Of a DNA stretch of 39,119 nucleotides, positions 27,938-35,316 are shown in pieces. Origin of the DNA: Leucobacter sp. PH1c (lineage in GTDB: Bacteria > Actinomycetota > Actinomycetes > Actinomycetales > Microbacteriaceae); assembly GCF_000633415.1 (NCBI RefSeq), contig NZ_AYMV01000033.1:1-39119 (forward strand), in the 5' to 3' direction. Each line of letters opens with the position of its first letter. Position 1 is the first letter of the stretch. The position numbers and the translations under genes were made by a program. Under the pieces are notes generated by a model that did not search any database, had not been told where the DNA came from, and was given only the letters and a program-made list of their open reading frames with translations.

Positions 27938-27976
27938 AACGATCCCGCCCTCGCACGGAGCGAGGGCGGGATCGTT
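27938..27976. terminator. Bidirectional terminator between HAD gene and mqo
   Basis: A perfect 17-bp stem (27938-27954 with 27960-27976) with loop ACGGA lies between the convergent HAD and mqo genes. Confidence 0.85.
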
Positions 27977-28009
27977 GCAGAGCGCGGTATCCCCGCGCGG
28001 CGGAGAGCC

Positions 28010-29530
28010 TTAGGCGGTCTCTTCCGCGGCGGGCGCGACCTCGTCCGCGGCGGGGATGAGCCCGAGCACGCGGCCGGTCTCGGCGAGCGAGGCTGCTGCG
28101 GCTGCGGCGTCCTGGTTCAGGCCGCCCGTCGCGAGCACGGGGATCTGCTCGGTGAAGGTCTGCTCCCACGAGTTCGCGTACTGCTCGGGGAAGCACTTGC
28201 GCAGCACACCCAGCATGGCGTGCACGGCGGTCGAGGCCCCGGGCGATGCGCCGAGGAGGCCCGCGATAGAGCCCTCAGCGCCCGTGATGACCTCGGTGCC
28301 GAACTGGAGGATGCCGCCCTGCTTGGGGTCCTTCTTCATGACCTGCACGCGCTGGCCTGCAGTGATCATCTCCCAGTCCTCGGTGCGCGCTGCGGGCATG
28401 TACTCGCGGAGCGTGTCCATCTGCTTCTCGCGGCTGGCGAGGAGCTCGCCGAGGAGGTACTTCTCGAGCGACCACTGGGTCAGACCGACCTTGATCATCG
28501 GGCCCAGGTTGTGGAGCCGGATCGAGCCGGGCAGATCCCACCAGGAGCCCTTCTTGAGGAAGTTGGGGCTGAAGCCTGCGTAGGGTCCGAAGAGGATGCT
28601 CTCTTCGCCGTCGACGATGCGGGTGTCGAGGTGCGGCACGGACATGGGCGGTGCGCCCACGGCGGCCTTGCCATAGACCTTCGCGCGGTGGTGCGCGACG
28701 ATCTCGGGGTTGGAGGTCTTCAGGAACTTGCCGCTGATAGGGAAGCCGCCGAAGCCGCGGATCTCGGGGATCTTCGAGGACTGGAGCAGCTGCAGCGCGC
28801 CGCCGCCCGCGCCGACGAAGACGAACTTCGCGTTGATCATGGAGCGGCCGTAGCCCATGCGGTTACGCACGTGCACGTCCCAGGTGCCGTCGGCGCGGCG
28901 CTTGACCTTCTTCACCTGCATGCCGAGGTGCATGTTCGCACCCTCGGCGACGAGGTAGTCGAAGAGCTGGTGCGAGACCGCACCGAAGTCAACGTCGGTG
29001 CCGCTCGTGGAGCGGGTCGCCGCGAAGACCTCGTCTTTGGCGCGGCGGTCGACGAGGAGCGGGGCCCACTCGGCGATCTGCTCGGGATCCTCGCTGAACT
29101 CCATGTCGGAGAACAGGGGCTCCCGCTTGAGGATGTCGAAGCGGCGGCGGAGGTAGTCCACGTTCTCGGCGCCGCGCACGAAGGTCATGTGCGGGGTCGG
29201 GTTGATGAACGAGGAGGGGGTGCCGAGGATGCCCTTCTGCACGAGGGTGGACCACCACTGGCGAGACAGCTGGAACTGCTCGTTGATGTCGATCGCCTTC
29301 GTGGCCGAGAGGCTGCCGTCGGCGCCTTCGGGCATGTAGTTCAGCTCGCAGAGGGCTGCGTGGCCGGTGCCCGCGTTGTTCCACGCGTTCGTGCTCTCGG
29401 TCGCAACCTCGGACTGGGACTCGAAGATCTCGATCGACCAGTCGGGCTGCACCTGCTTGATCAGGGTGCCCAGGGTGGCGCTCATGATGCCACCGCCGAC
29501 GAGGACGACGTCTACCGTGTTCTTACTCAC
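28010..29530 (-). CDS. mqo: Malate:quinone oxidoreductase
   Basis: A 506-residue FAD enzyme of the cytoplasmic membrane surface that oxidises malate to oxaloacetate and passes electrons to the quinone pool, closing the citric acid cycle. The FAD-binding glycine motif is VGGGIMSATLG (residues 11-21), and the family hallmark stretches TESTNAWNNAGTGHAALCELNY-type region and GAGGGAL are present. The C-terminus GGLNQD and the FGPYAGFSPNFL segment are typical. GTG 29530 lacks a ribosome site but TAGACT lies 8 bases upstream (29539-29544), so the message may be leaderless. A C-terminal Ala/Glu-rich tail is extra. It starts 31 bases after the radA stop. Confidence 0.96.
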   Translation of the reverse strand: MSKNTVDVVLVGGGIMSATLGTLIKQVQPDWSIEIFESQSEVATESTNAWNNAGTGHAALCELNYMPEGADGSLSATKAIDINEQFQLSRQWWSTLVQKGILGTPSSFINPTPHMTFVRGAENVDYLRRRFDILKREPLFSDMEFSEDPEQIAEWAPLLVDRRAKDEVFAATRSTSGTDVDFGAVSHQLFDYLVAEGANMHLGMQVKKVKRRADGTWDVHVRNRMGYGRSMINAKFVFVGAGGGALQLLQSSKIPEIRGFGGFPISGKFLKTSNPEIVAHHRAKVYGKAAVGAPPMSVPHLDTRIVDGEESILFGPYAGFSPNFLKKGSWWDLPGSIRLHNLGPMIKVGLTQWSLEKYLLGELLASREKQMDTLREYMPAARTEDWEMITAGQRVQVMKKDPKQGGILQFGTEVITGAEGSIAGLLGASPGASTAVHAMLGVLRKCFPEQYANSWEQTFTEQIPVLATGGLNQDAAAAAASLAETGRVLGLIPAADEVAPAAEETA

Positions 29531-29561
29531 GATGGGCAAGTCTACTCCGCCTCGGCGGGAA

Positions 29562-30884
29562 CTACAGACCGGCGCCGGTTCGCGCCTGCTGCAGCGTCTC
29601 AGCGCCCGCGTCGATGAGGCGCACGTAGCCGAGCCGTGTGGCCTCCTGCGCGCGCTGCACTCCCGAGGCGACGGGCCGCACTTCGCCCGCGAGACTGATC
29701 TCACCGAAGGCCGCGAGATCGTGCGGAAGCGGGCGGTCGGTGACGGCGGAGAGCACGGCGAGCGCGATGGCGAGATCCGCTGCGGGCTCGCCGAGCTTCA
29801 CGCCGCCGACGGTGGAGACGTACACGTCCTGGTCGTGCAGGCGCGCCCCCATGCGACGCTCCAATACGGCAAGGATCATGGCGACGCGCGACGGGTCGAC
29901 TCCGCTCGTGACGCGGCGCGGGTTCGGCGTCGCACTTTTCGCGACGAGCGCCTGCACCTCCACGGGCAGCGCGCGGCGCCCCTCCATCGCGACGGTCGCG
30001 CAGGTGCCGCTCACCGGCACCCCCGCGCGGCTCAGGAAGAGCCCGCTCGGATCGGGAACCTCCTGGATCCCGTCGCCCGTCATCTCGAAGCACCCCACCT
30101 CGTCGGTCGGGCCGAAGCGGTTCTTGAGCGTGCGGAGGAAGCGGAGCGAGGTCTGCCGGTCGCCCTCGAAGTGGCACACGACGTCGACGAGGTGTTCGAG
30201 CAGGCGGGGCCCGGCCACCGAGCCGTCCTTGGTGACGTGGCCGACGAGGATGACCGGGGTGCCGCGCCCTTTCGCGACGCGGATAAGCGCGGCCGCGACC
30301 TCGCGTACCTGCGCGGGGCCGCCGGCGGCACCCTCGATCTGGTCGCTCGCGAGCGTCTGCACCGAGTCGATGATGACGAGCACGGGGTTCACCGATTCGA
30401 TGTGCCCGAGGACGGTGGCGAGATCGGTCTCGCTGGCGAGGAATAGCGTGTCGTGCATGGCCCCCGTGCGCTCGGCGCGCATGCGGATCTGCCCGGTCGA
30501 CTCCTCACCGCTCACGTAGAGGATGCGCGCGCCCGTCGCCGCGGTGCGAGCTGCCGTGTCGAGCAGCAGCGTCGACTTGCCCACGCCGGGCTCGCCGGAG
30601 AACAGGATCGCGGCGCCGGGCACCACGCCGCCGCCGAGCACGCGGTCCAGCTCACCGATGCCGGTGGCCTGGTGCCGCACCGAGTCTCCCGTGAGCTCCG
30701 TGATGGGCCGGGCTTCGCGCCCCGCAGCGGGCTGCACGGCCCGCGTGGTGCGGGCGATCGTGGCGCCCTCGCGCGCGCGCTCGACCACCGTGCCCCACTG
30801 CTGGCACTCGCCACAGCGGCCGACCCACTTCGAGGCCTGCCACCCGCACTCGGTGCAGGAGAACGCGCTACTTGTCTTCGCCAT
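29562..30884 (-). CDS. radA: DNA repair protein RadA
   Basis: A 440-residue RecA-like branch-migration helicase for homologous recombination. It has an N-terminal four-cysteine zinc finger (Cys10, 13, 24, 27), Walker A GEPGVGKST, Walker B VLVIIDSVQT, the RadA-specific KNRFG motif in LKNRFGPTDEVG and a C-terminal Lon-protease-like domain starting near residue 280. Length is normal. ATG 30884 has TAGTGT at 30892-30897, exactly 7 bases upstream, and no ribosome site, consistent with a leaderless transcript. The open frame continues upstream without a stop, but that sequence shows no conservation and precedes the zinc finger. Confidence 0.96.
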   Translation of the reverse strand: MAKTSSAFSCTECGWQASKWVGRCGECQQWGTVVERAREGATIARTTRAVQPAAGREARPITELTGDSVRHQATGIGELDRVLGGGVVPGAAILFSGEPGVGKSTLLLDTAARTAATGARILYVSGEESTGQIRMRAERTGAMHDTLFLASETDLATVLGHIESVNPVLVIIDSVQTLASDQIEGAAGGPAQVREVAAALIRVAKGRGTPVILVGHVTKDGSVAGPRLLEHLVDVVCHFEGDRQTSLRFLRTLKNRFGPTDEVGCFEMTGDGIQEVPDPSGLFLSRAGVPVSGTCATVAMEGRRALPVEVQALVAKSATPNPRRVTSGVDPSRVAMILAVLERRMGARLHDQDVYVSTVGGVKLGEPAADLAIALAVLSAVTDRPLPHDLAAFGEISLAGEVRPVASGVQRAQEATRLGYVRLIDAGAETLQQARTGAGL

Positions 30885-31021
30885 GGCTGCGACACTACCG
30901 GGGACCTCGGACACTGGGCGGGGTGGCGCTGCTGCCGCGACTCCTCGACGCGCAGAACGCCCGTCGCATCGGCCGCGCGCACCTCCGCGACACGCCGACG
31001 ACACGGGCTCAGCACCCCCGA

Positions 31022-31052
31022 TTTCACTTTCGGACCCGAAATCACGTATTCT
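31022..31052 (+). promoter_or_regulatory. Probable promoter of tRNA-Ser
   Basis: A TTCACT (31023-31028) and a TATTCT (31047-31052) are spaced by 18 bases in an AT-rich stretch, ending 7 bases before the tRNA 5' end. Position and base composition support a tRNA promoter; the -35 match is weak. Confidence 0.5.
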
Positions 31053-31059
31053 TTTTCGC

Positions 31060-31150
31060 GGTGACGTGTCCGAGCGGCCGAAGGTGCAACTCTCGAAAAG
31101 TTGTGTAGGGTAACCCCCTACCGTGGGTTCAAATCCCACCGTCACCGCCA
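31060..31150 (+). tRNA. tRNA-Ser (anticodon CGA)
   Basis: A complete class II tRNA with encoded CCA (31148-31150). The acceptor stem GGTGACG pairs perfectly with CGTCACC, followed by discriminator G. The anticodon stem is CAACT/AGTTG (31087-31091 with 31099-31103) with loop CTCGAAA, giving anticodon CGA for codon UCG. The long variable arm characteristic of tRNA-Ser follows, then T arm GTGGG-TTCAAAT-CCCAC. UCG is a frequent serine codon in this GC-rich DNA. Its 3' end borders an accessory patch, a common integration site, although no duplicated tRNA end was found in the window. Confidence 0.97.
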
Positions 31151-31153
31151 GAG

Positions 31154-31200
31154 CGAAGGCCCCGCCTCCCCTTTAGATCGCTGGGGAGGCGGGGCCTTCG
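31154..31200 (+). terminator. Terminator after tRNA-Ser
   Basis: A perfect 18-bp stem (31154-31171 with 31183-31200), with an 11-base loop, is followed by the pyrimidine-rich TCTTTCCCTC. It lies 3 bases after the tRNA CCA and also serves the convergent minus-strand gene. Confidence 0.88.
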
Positions 31201-31244
31201 TCTTTCCCTCACGGGGCGATCCGACTACGTTCTCTCCGGGCGCA

Positions 31245-32006
31245 TCACGGTTGGGGGCGTTCCTCACCCCTGTGAGGCTCCCCCTTCGAGGCGTCGTCTT
31301 CGTCAACGGCCACGGTAAGCACCGCGTCTTCTGGCTCAGCGATCTCATCCCAGCTTTCGGGTAACGGACCGAGTATCTTTCGTGCCGACTTCACCACAAA
31401 CCACCCGAACAGGCCGTTACCGCTGCCACCGATGGCCGCACCGATCATGAATGGAACCTGCTTACCAAGAACCAGCACCCCCGTCTTCACGCCCCACTTC
31501 GTGATGAACCGGGGGCCGAGGACACGGTTCGCCTGGTTGATCGCCGCCATCGGGACGGCCTGGACAATCTTCTTACCCCAATAGGGCGCGGTTCGGCCGA
31601 TGATCTTTTCGAGCACTTGCGTCGATGCTGAGTTCCCAACCAGCACGGCTGTCACGAGCAGTCTTCGGCGCTCGATGTCTTCAAGGTTCAGCTTATGTAT
31701 CTCTGCCACTGACAGCGCGTACAGAACTGACGCTTCGAGATAGGTGAGTAGATCGGCCAATGCAGCGGGCACCTGGACGAACCCGTTCGGCACCACAGCC
31801 GCGGCACCTGCACCGGCACCGGTCGCGGAGACAGAACTTATGTACCACTTGTTCATGTAGGCGACCAGTTCCTCGGGCGATTTGTCCGGGTGCACTCGGC
31901 GCAGGCGAGCGACGTTCGCCATGGCGACAGGCTGCTGTGTATCCAGTGCCTTGTTGAGACCCGCTTTGACCAGGGCCTTGGGGTCGAACTTTCTCGCATC
32001 TGCCAT
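31245..32006 (-). CDS. Uncharacterised protein, possibly EcsC-like
   Basis: A 253-residue protein. I do not recognise a characterised family with confidence. It has an N-terminal charged helical region, a glycine/alanine-rich hydrophobic stretch (about 70-85), a long helical middle and a hydrophobic glycine-rich segment VPFMIGAAIGGSGNGLFGWFVV near residue 200. The last reminds one of EcsC-family proteins, which are peripheral membrane proteins. The C-terminus is acidic. Start codon is uncertain: ATG 32006 is taken, but ATG 32018 and GTG 32012 or 32030 are possible. It is the first gene of the tRNA-linked accessory patch and is intact, in contrast to the next locus. Confidence 0.65.
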   Translation of the reverse strand: MADARKFDPKALVKAGLNKALDTQQPVAMANVARLRRVHPDKSPEELVAYMNKWYISSVSATGAGAGAAAVVPNGFVQVPAALADLLTYLEASVLYALSVAEIHKLNLEDIERRRLLVTAVLVGNSASTQVLEKIIGRTAPYWGKKIVQAVPMAAINQANRVLGPRFITKWGVKTGVLVLGKQVPFMIGAAIGGSGNGLFGWFVVKSARKILGPLPESWDEIAEPEDAVLTVAVDEDDASKGEPHRGEERPQP

Positions 32007-32083
32007 AGCCACAATCATCCCAGGCTGCACCGGCGTTGAGCGAGATCGCAGTCACGTTCACGATCCAAGCCCCTGGTTGCCGG

Positions 32084-33140
32084 TCAAGCTACAGGAGCCG
32101 GTGGGCCGGGCACGTCGTTGATCTGATCCACGGTGAGCCTCTTCTGCCCGTCAGTGGGGCGACCTCACCAGGTCTCGCGCTTCCCGACCAACTGGCTCTG
32201 GGGGGTAAGCTTCGTGTGCTTCTGGCGCGCCCAGTTTTCAAACACCTCGTGCAACATTGTGCCGTCCGAGCGCGTGACCGTCTTGGCGAACGCGGTCAGC
32301 TGCGCCGACTGCTGGCCGAGAACCCCAGCCCGTATCTCGTCGTAGCTCAGCAGCTGCGGCGCGGGCCCCGCTGCGCCAAGGTCGCGCTCACCATCCTCGC
32401 GCAGCGCGGGAAGTCGGCATTCTCGGCCCGCTTCTCAACCTAGAGCGCGCGGCATCGCTAAGCGCGTTCCGAGCCGAGAGTCGGCCGTCTGCAGTCCCCT
32501 GGTCGCGCGGGTCGAGGTTGACCTCTTGAATGTCGAACTCTCGCTTGTGGGTCAGCCAGTCGGTCTCGGAGGCAAGCGCGGCATCGACGATAGTCTCGTG
32601 ACCGGCGGTGCGCAGTGATGCCGCCTCGGCTTTCTCGTCTTGCACCTCCTCGTACGCCGGCTTCGGCACCTTACGTCGGTAGTGCTCGCCTGGCTCGCAT
32701 TCGACCGGGTAGTCCTCGGCGATCGTTCGCCCCCGCACGGCTCCCTGAGCGGCCTGCATCTTGCGCTCGCCCCAGGCAACCATGCCCCTGCCTAGCACAC
32801 GATCCCGACGCCGAGCGTCTGCTCGTCGAGCGCTTTGAGGTCGGCAAGGTCGATCTCGCCATAGGGCTTCCCGGTGAGCTACTCGAGCTGCGAGTGCTCC
32901 TCGGAAGCAAACGCGAATCCCATCGGCCCTCCGAGCCGCCGACAGGACCGCATGTCCTTGTTCCCGCGGAGCGAGATCGCGCCCTCCGAGCAGACGACAT
33001 TCGAAGAGACGAGTACGCCTTCGACATCGCCGGACGCAGCACCCCCCGGCGCCTTCGAGTCGGGCGCAAACGAGTAGTTCATGACCTGGATGTCCCGCGT
33101 GCTTTCTCCGCCTATGCCAACCCAAAGCCACCGTTCAAAC
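32084..33140 (-). pseudogene. Decayed gene of unknown function
   Basis: A protein-like reading can be followed on the minus strand only by changing frame. Upstream, about 33100 to 32882 reads MNYSFAPDSKAPGG and on to FASEEHSQLE, then an in-frame TAG (32879-32881), then LTGKPYGEIDLADLKALDE to 32795. The frame shifts near 32794 and continues GMVAWGERKMQAAQ to ETDWLTHKREFDIQEVNL. It shifts again near 32437 and continues ALREDGERDLGAA to ENWARQKHTKLTPQ, meets TGA at 32165-32167, and resumes as TDGQKRLTVDQINDV to a final TGA at 32084. At least two frameshifts and two stops indicate a dead gene. Family not recognised; upstream boundary uncertain. Confidence 0.6.
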
Positions 33141-33177
33141 CGGTGCTCTACAGGGTCAGGAAGGCTACTGCTTTCGA

Positions 33178-33669
33178 GTGCCATCGGCGATCCGCGATGC
33201 GGTTTTCGCAGAAATTGGAGTCCAGCTCGACGTAGAACCACGTCAGCCAGGCGCAAGTATCTCAATCGATGGCGGCACCGACGCAGTTGGCATTGCAAAG
33301 CTGCGCAAGGAACAACCCACTTTGCGCAAACGGCTTATCGAGCTACGTGACACAGCACCGTGCGCGCTCTGTGGCCAGGTGTTTCCCGTCGAGTACCTTG
33401 TCGCATCACACATCAAACAACGGAGTGAGTGCACCGAGAAGGAGCGCATTGACGTGAATGTTGCAACGCTCGCTTGCACGTTTGGGTGCGACTCAGCCTT
33501 TGAGCGAGGCGATCTCTGGGTGAGCAACGACGGAATGCTCAATGTTCGATCATCAGCCCACCTTTCTCTCCACAGCCACTTCGAACCGTTCATCGGGCGC
33601 ACGCTAGAAGTCTTCAACTCGCGCAACAGAAAGTACTTCAGAGCAAGACGACTTCAATACTCGAACTAG
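33178..33669 (+). CDS. HNH endonuclease-like protein, perhaps N-terminally truncated
   Basis: A 163-residue protein with a C-terminal HNH nuclease domain of the HNH_2 type. It has CALC (Cys62, Cys65), VASHIKQRS (His78), Asn94, and the Cys100/Cys104 pair in ACTFGCDSAFERG. These domains bind zinc and cut DNA, typically in restriction-like or mobile-element proteins. The frame is open upstream to about 33082 and reads GQEGYCFRVPSAIRD, so the protein may begin earlier or have lost its N-terminus when the neighbouring pseudogene decayed. GTG 33178 has only a distant AGGAAGG. Base composition is visibly less GC-rich than the flanks, a sign of acquisition. It stands alone without a methyltransferase. 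Confidence 0.7.
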   Translation: MPSAIRDAVFAEIGVQLDVEPRQPGASISIDGGTDAVGIAKLRKEQPTLRKRLIELRDTAPCALCGQVFPVEYLVASHIKQRSECTEKERIDVNVATLACTFGCDSAFERGDLWVSNDGMLNVRSSAHLSLHSHFEPFIGRTLEVFNSRNRKYFRARRLQYSN

Positions 33670-33822
33670 GTCACACCTGGGGTGGTACTCACATTCCTTA
33701 CTGTCCATTTGCCTCCTCATCACCCCCGCATGCAGGACGCAGCCCCGCAGTTCTCGTCAACCCAGATCGGGGCGACTCAGGGATCGCCTGAAACCATCTC
33801 GGGAAAATGACAGGATTGAGTC

Positions 33823-34791
33823 ATGTCTTTCCCGAGCGACGAGCCACAGCCCGAGCAGCCCCAGCCACCCCAGGCGGCACAGCAGCCCGAGCAGCCGCAG
33901 CAGCCGCAGGCTCCCCAGCAGGCCCCCGCGCCCGCGTACGGTGCTCCGCAGCACGACGCTCCCCAGTACGCGCCGCCGCAGCACAACGCCCCGCAGGTCA
34001 GCGCGCCACAGCACGACGCGCCCCAATACGCACAGCCCCAGTACGACGCGCCCCAATACGCACAGCCTCAGTACGGCGCTCCCCAGTACGCACCACCGCA
34101 GTACGCGGCGCCGGTTCCGCCCGCAGGGGCACAGGCTCCGGGCTACGGCGCACCGCTGCCGCAGCGCCCCGCGACCGGGCTGGCGATCGCCGCGCTCGTC
34201 GTGGGGATCGTGGCGTTCCTCCTCGGCCTCGTTCCGGTGCTCGGCATCATCCTGGGCCTGGCCGGCGTCGGCCTCGGCACGGCGGCGCTCGTGAAGCGGC
34301 AGCCGAAGGCTCTCGCGCTCACCGGCACGATCCTCGCCGCGCTCGCGCTCCTCGCATCGATCATCACGACCGCGAGCCTCGGCTCCGCGATCAGCTCAGT
34401 CGACCGCGGGCGGGCGCTCGTCGAGTCCTCGACCCCCGCCCCGCACGCGACGCCCGACACGGATCACCGCGATGACGATTCGGCGGCGGACGAGTCCGGG
34501 GAGACGATCGGCCAGCGGAACGCGCTGCGCTCCGCGCGGGAGTACATCGATCTGATGGCCTTCTCACACTCGGGCCTCATCTCGCAGCTCGAGTACGAGG
34601 GCTACTCGACCGCGGACGCGACCTGGGCCGCCGACCGCGTCGAGGCCGACTGGGATGCCGAGGCGGTCGAAGCCGCGAAGCAGTACCTGGATCTCATGGC
34701 GTTCTCGCGGGACGGCCTGATCAAGCAGCTCGAGTACGACGGCTTCACCTCCGAGCAGGCCGAGCGCGCCGCCACCGCCGCCGGGTACTGA
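33823..34791 (+). CDS. Membrane protein with Gln/Pro-rich repeats and two Ltp-family domains
   Basis: A 322-residue three-part protein. Residues 1-115 are a Pro/Gln/Ala/Tyr-rich low-complexity region with repeated APQ(Y/H) units such as APQYAQPQYD. Residues about 119-190 form two or more membrane helices like the DUF4190 group. Residues 233-322 hold two tandem repeats of the host cell surface-exposed lipoprotein (Ltp) family: ALRSAREYIDLMAFSHSGLI and AVEAAKQYLDLMAFSRDGLI, each followed by LEY(E/D)G(Y/F). Ltp proteins of prophages block DNA injection by other phages. Many actinobacterial relatives are chromosomal and uncharacterised. ATG 33823 has AGGA 8 bases upstream. Topology suggests a cytoplasmic tail and an external Ltp module; function is not established. 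Confidence 0.85.
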   Translation: MSFPSDEPQPEQPQPPQAAQQPEQPQQPQAPQQAPAPAYGAPQHDAPQYAPPQHNAPQVSAPQHDAPQYAQPQYDAPQYAQPQYGAPQYAPPQYAAPVPPAGAQAPGYGAPLPQRPATGLAIAALVVGIVAFLLGLVPVLGIILGLAGVGLGTAALVKRQPKALALTGTILAALALLASIITTASLGSAISSVDRGRALVESSTPAPHATPDTDHRDDDSAADESGETIGQRNALRSAREYIDLMAFSHSGLISQLEYEGYSTADATWAADRVEADWDAEAVEAAKQYLDLMAFSRDGLIKQLEYDGFTSEQAERAATAAGY

Positions 34792-34836
34792 TCCCGCGCG
34801 GGATCCTCCCGCACCCATCACCTCCGAAGGACTCCC

Positions 34837-35244
34837 ATGACGACTCCCGTCCAGCTCATCCGCTCGCAGGCCCTCAGCGATGTCGCCGAGTACGCCTATG
34901 CCGCGACCGCCCCGGCCGGAACCCGGTTCGTGTTCATGGCGGGCGCGTGCCCGCTCGCGGACGACGGGAGCACGGTCGGCGTCGGCGACTTCCGGGCGCA
35001 GGCGGCGCGCTGCGTCGAGACGCTCACGACCGCGCTCGCGGCGGCCGAACTCTCCCTCGAGCACGTGATCCAGACCCGCGTGCTCGTCGCGTCGACCCGC
35101 CAGCAGGACCTCGTGGACACCTGGGAGGTGGTGCGCGACGCGTTCGGCGCGCACGATGTTCCCAGCACCCTCATGGGCGTCACCGTGCTCGGCTACGACG
35201 ATCAGCTCGTCGAGATCGAGGCGATCGCAGCCGTCGCCGGGTAG
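34837..35244 (+). CDS. RidA/YjgF-family protein
   Basis: A 135-residue protein of the RidA (YjgF/YER057c/UK114) superfamily. RidA itself hydrolyses reactive imine/enamine intermediates from PLP enzymes; other subfamilies are catabolic deaminases. The sequence shows the expected pattern VFMAGACPL, QAARCVETLTTALAAA, VIQTRVLVAS and a C-terminal DQLVEIEAIA. The strict RidA arginine and the GPY segment are not clear, so it may belong to an Rid4-7-type subgroup. ATG 34837 has GAAGGA 6 bases upstream. It follows the Ltp protein by 45 bases and ends in a hairpin. Confidence 0.85.
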   Translation: MTTPVQLIRSQALSDVAEYAYAATAPAGTRFVFMAGACPLADDGSTVGVGDFRAQAARCVETLTTALAAAELSLEHVIQTRVLVASTRQQDLVDTWEVVRDAFGAHDVPSTLMGVTVLGYDDQLVEIEAIAAVAG

Positions 35245-35257
35245 CCTCGGCTGCGAT
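35224..35257 (+). terminator. Hairpin over the RidA stop codon
   Basis: A perfect 10-bp stem (35224-35233 with 35248-35257) encloses the TAG stop of the RidA-family gene. It is probably its terminator. Confidence 0.55.
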
Positions 35258-35272
35258 AGGCACAGGCCTCCG

Positions 35273-35306
35273 CCCGCGGAGACGAGCCCGCGGAGACAAG
35301 CCCGCG
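35273..35306. repeat. 14-base tandem repeat
   Basis: CCCGCGGAGACGAG (35273-35286) is followed by CCCGCGGAGACAAG (35287-35300) and a partial third CCCGCG. It fills the spacer between two convergent genes. Confidence 0.65.
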
Positions 35307-35316
35307 ACGCCCGCCC

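Noticed and set aside
31128..31150. tRNA 3' end as an attachment site with a second copy bounding the accessory patch
   Set aside because: I looked for the T-arm and acceptor sequence again between 31.2 and 39 kb and found no second copy.
31101..31364. Plus-strand open frame starting inside tRNA-Ser
   Set aside because: It overlaps the tRNA and its terminator hairpin and is antisense to the uncharacterised gene; no ribosome site.
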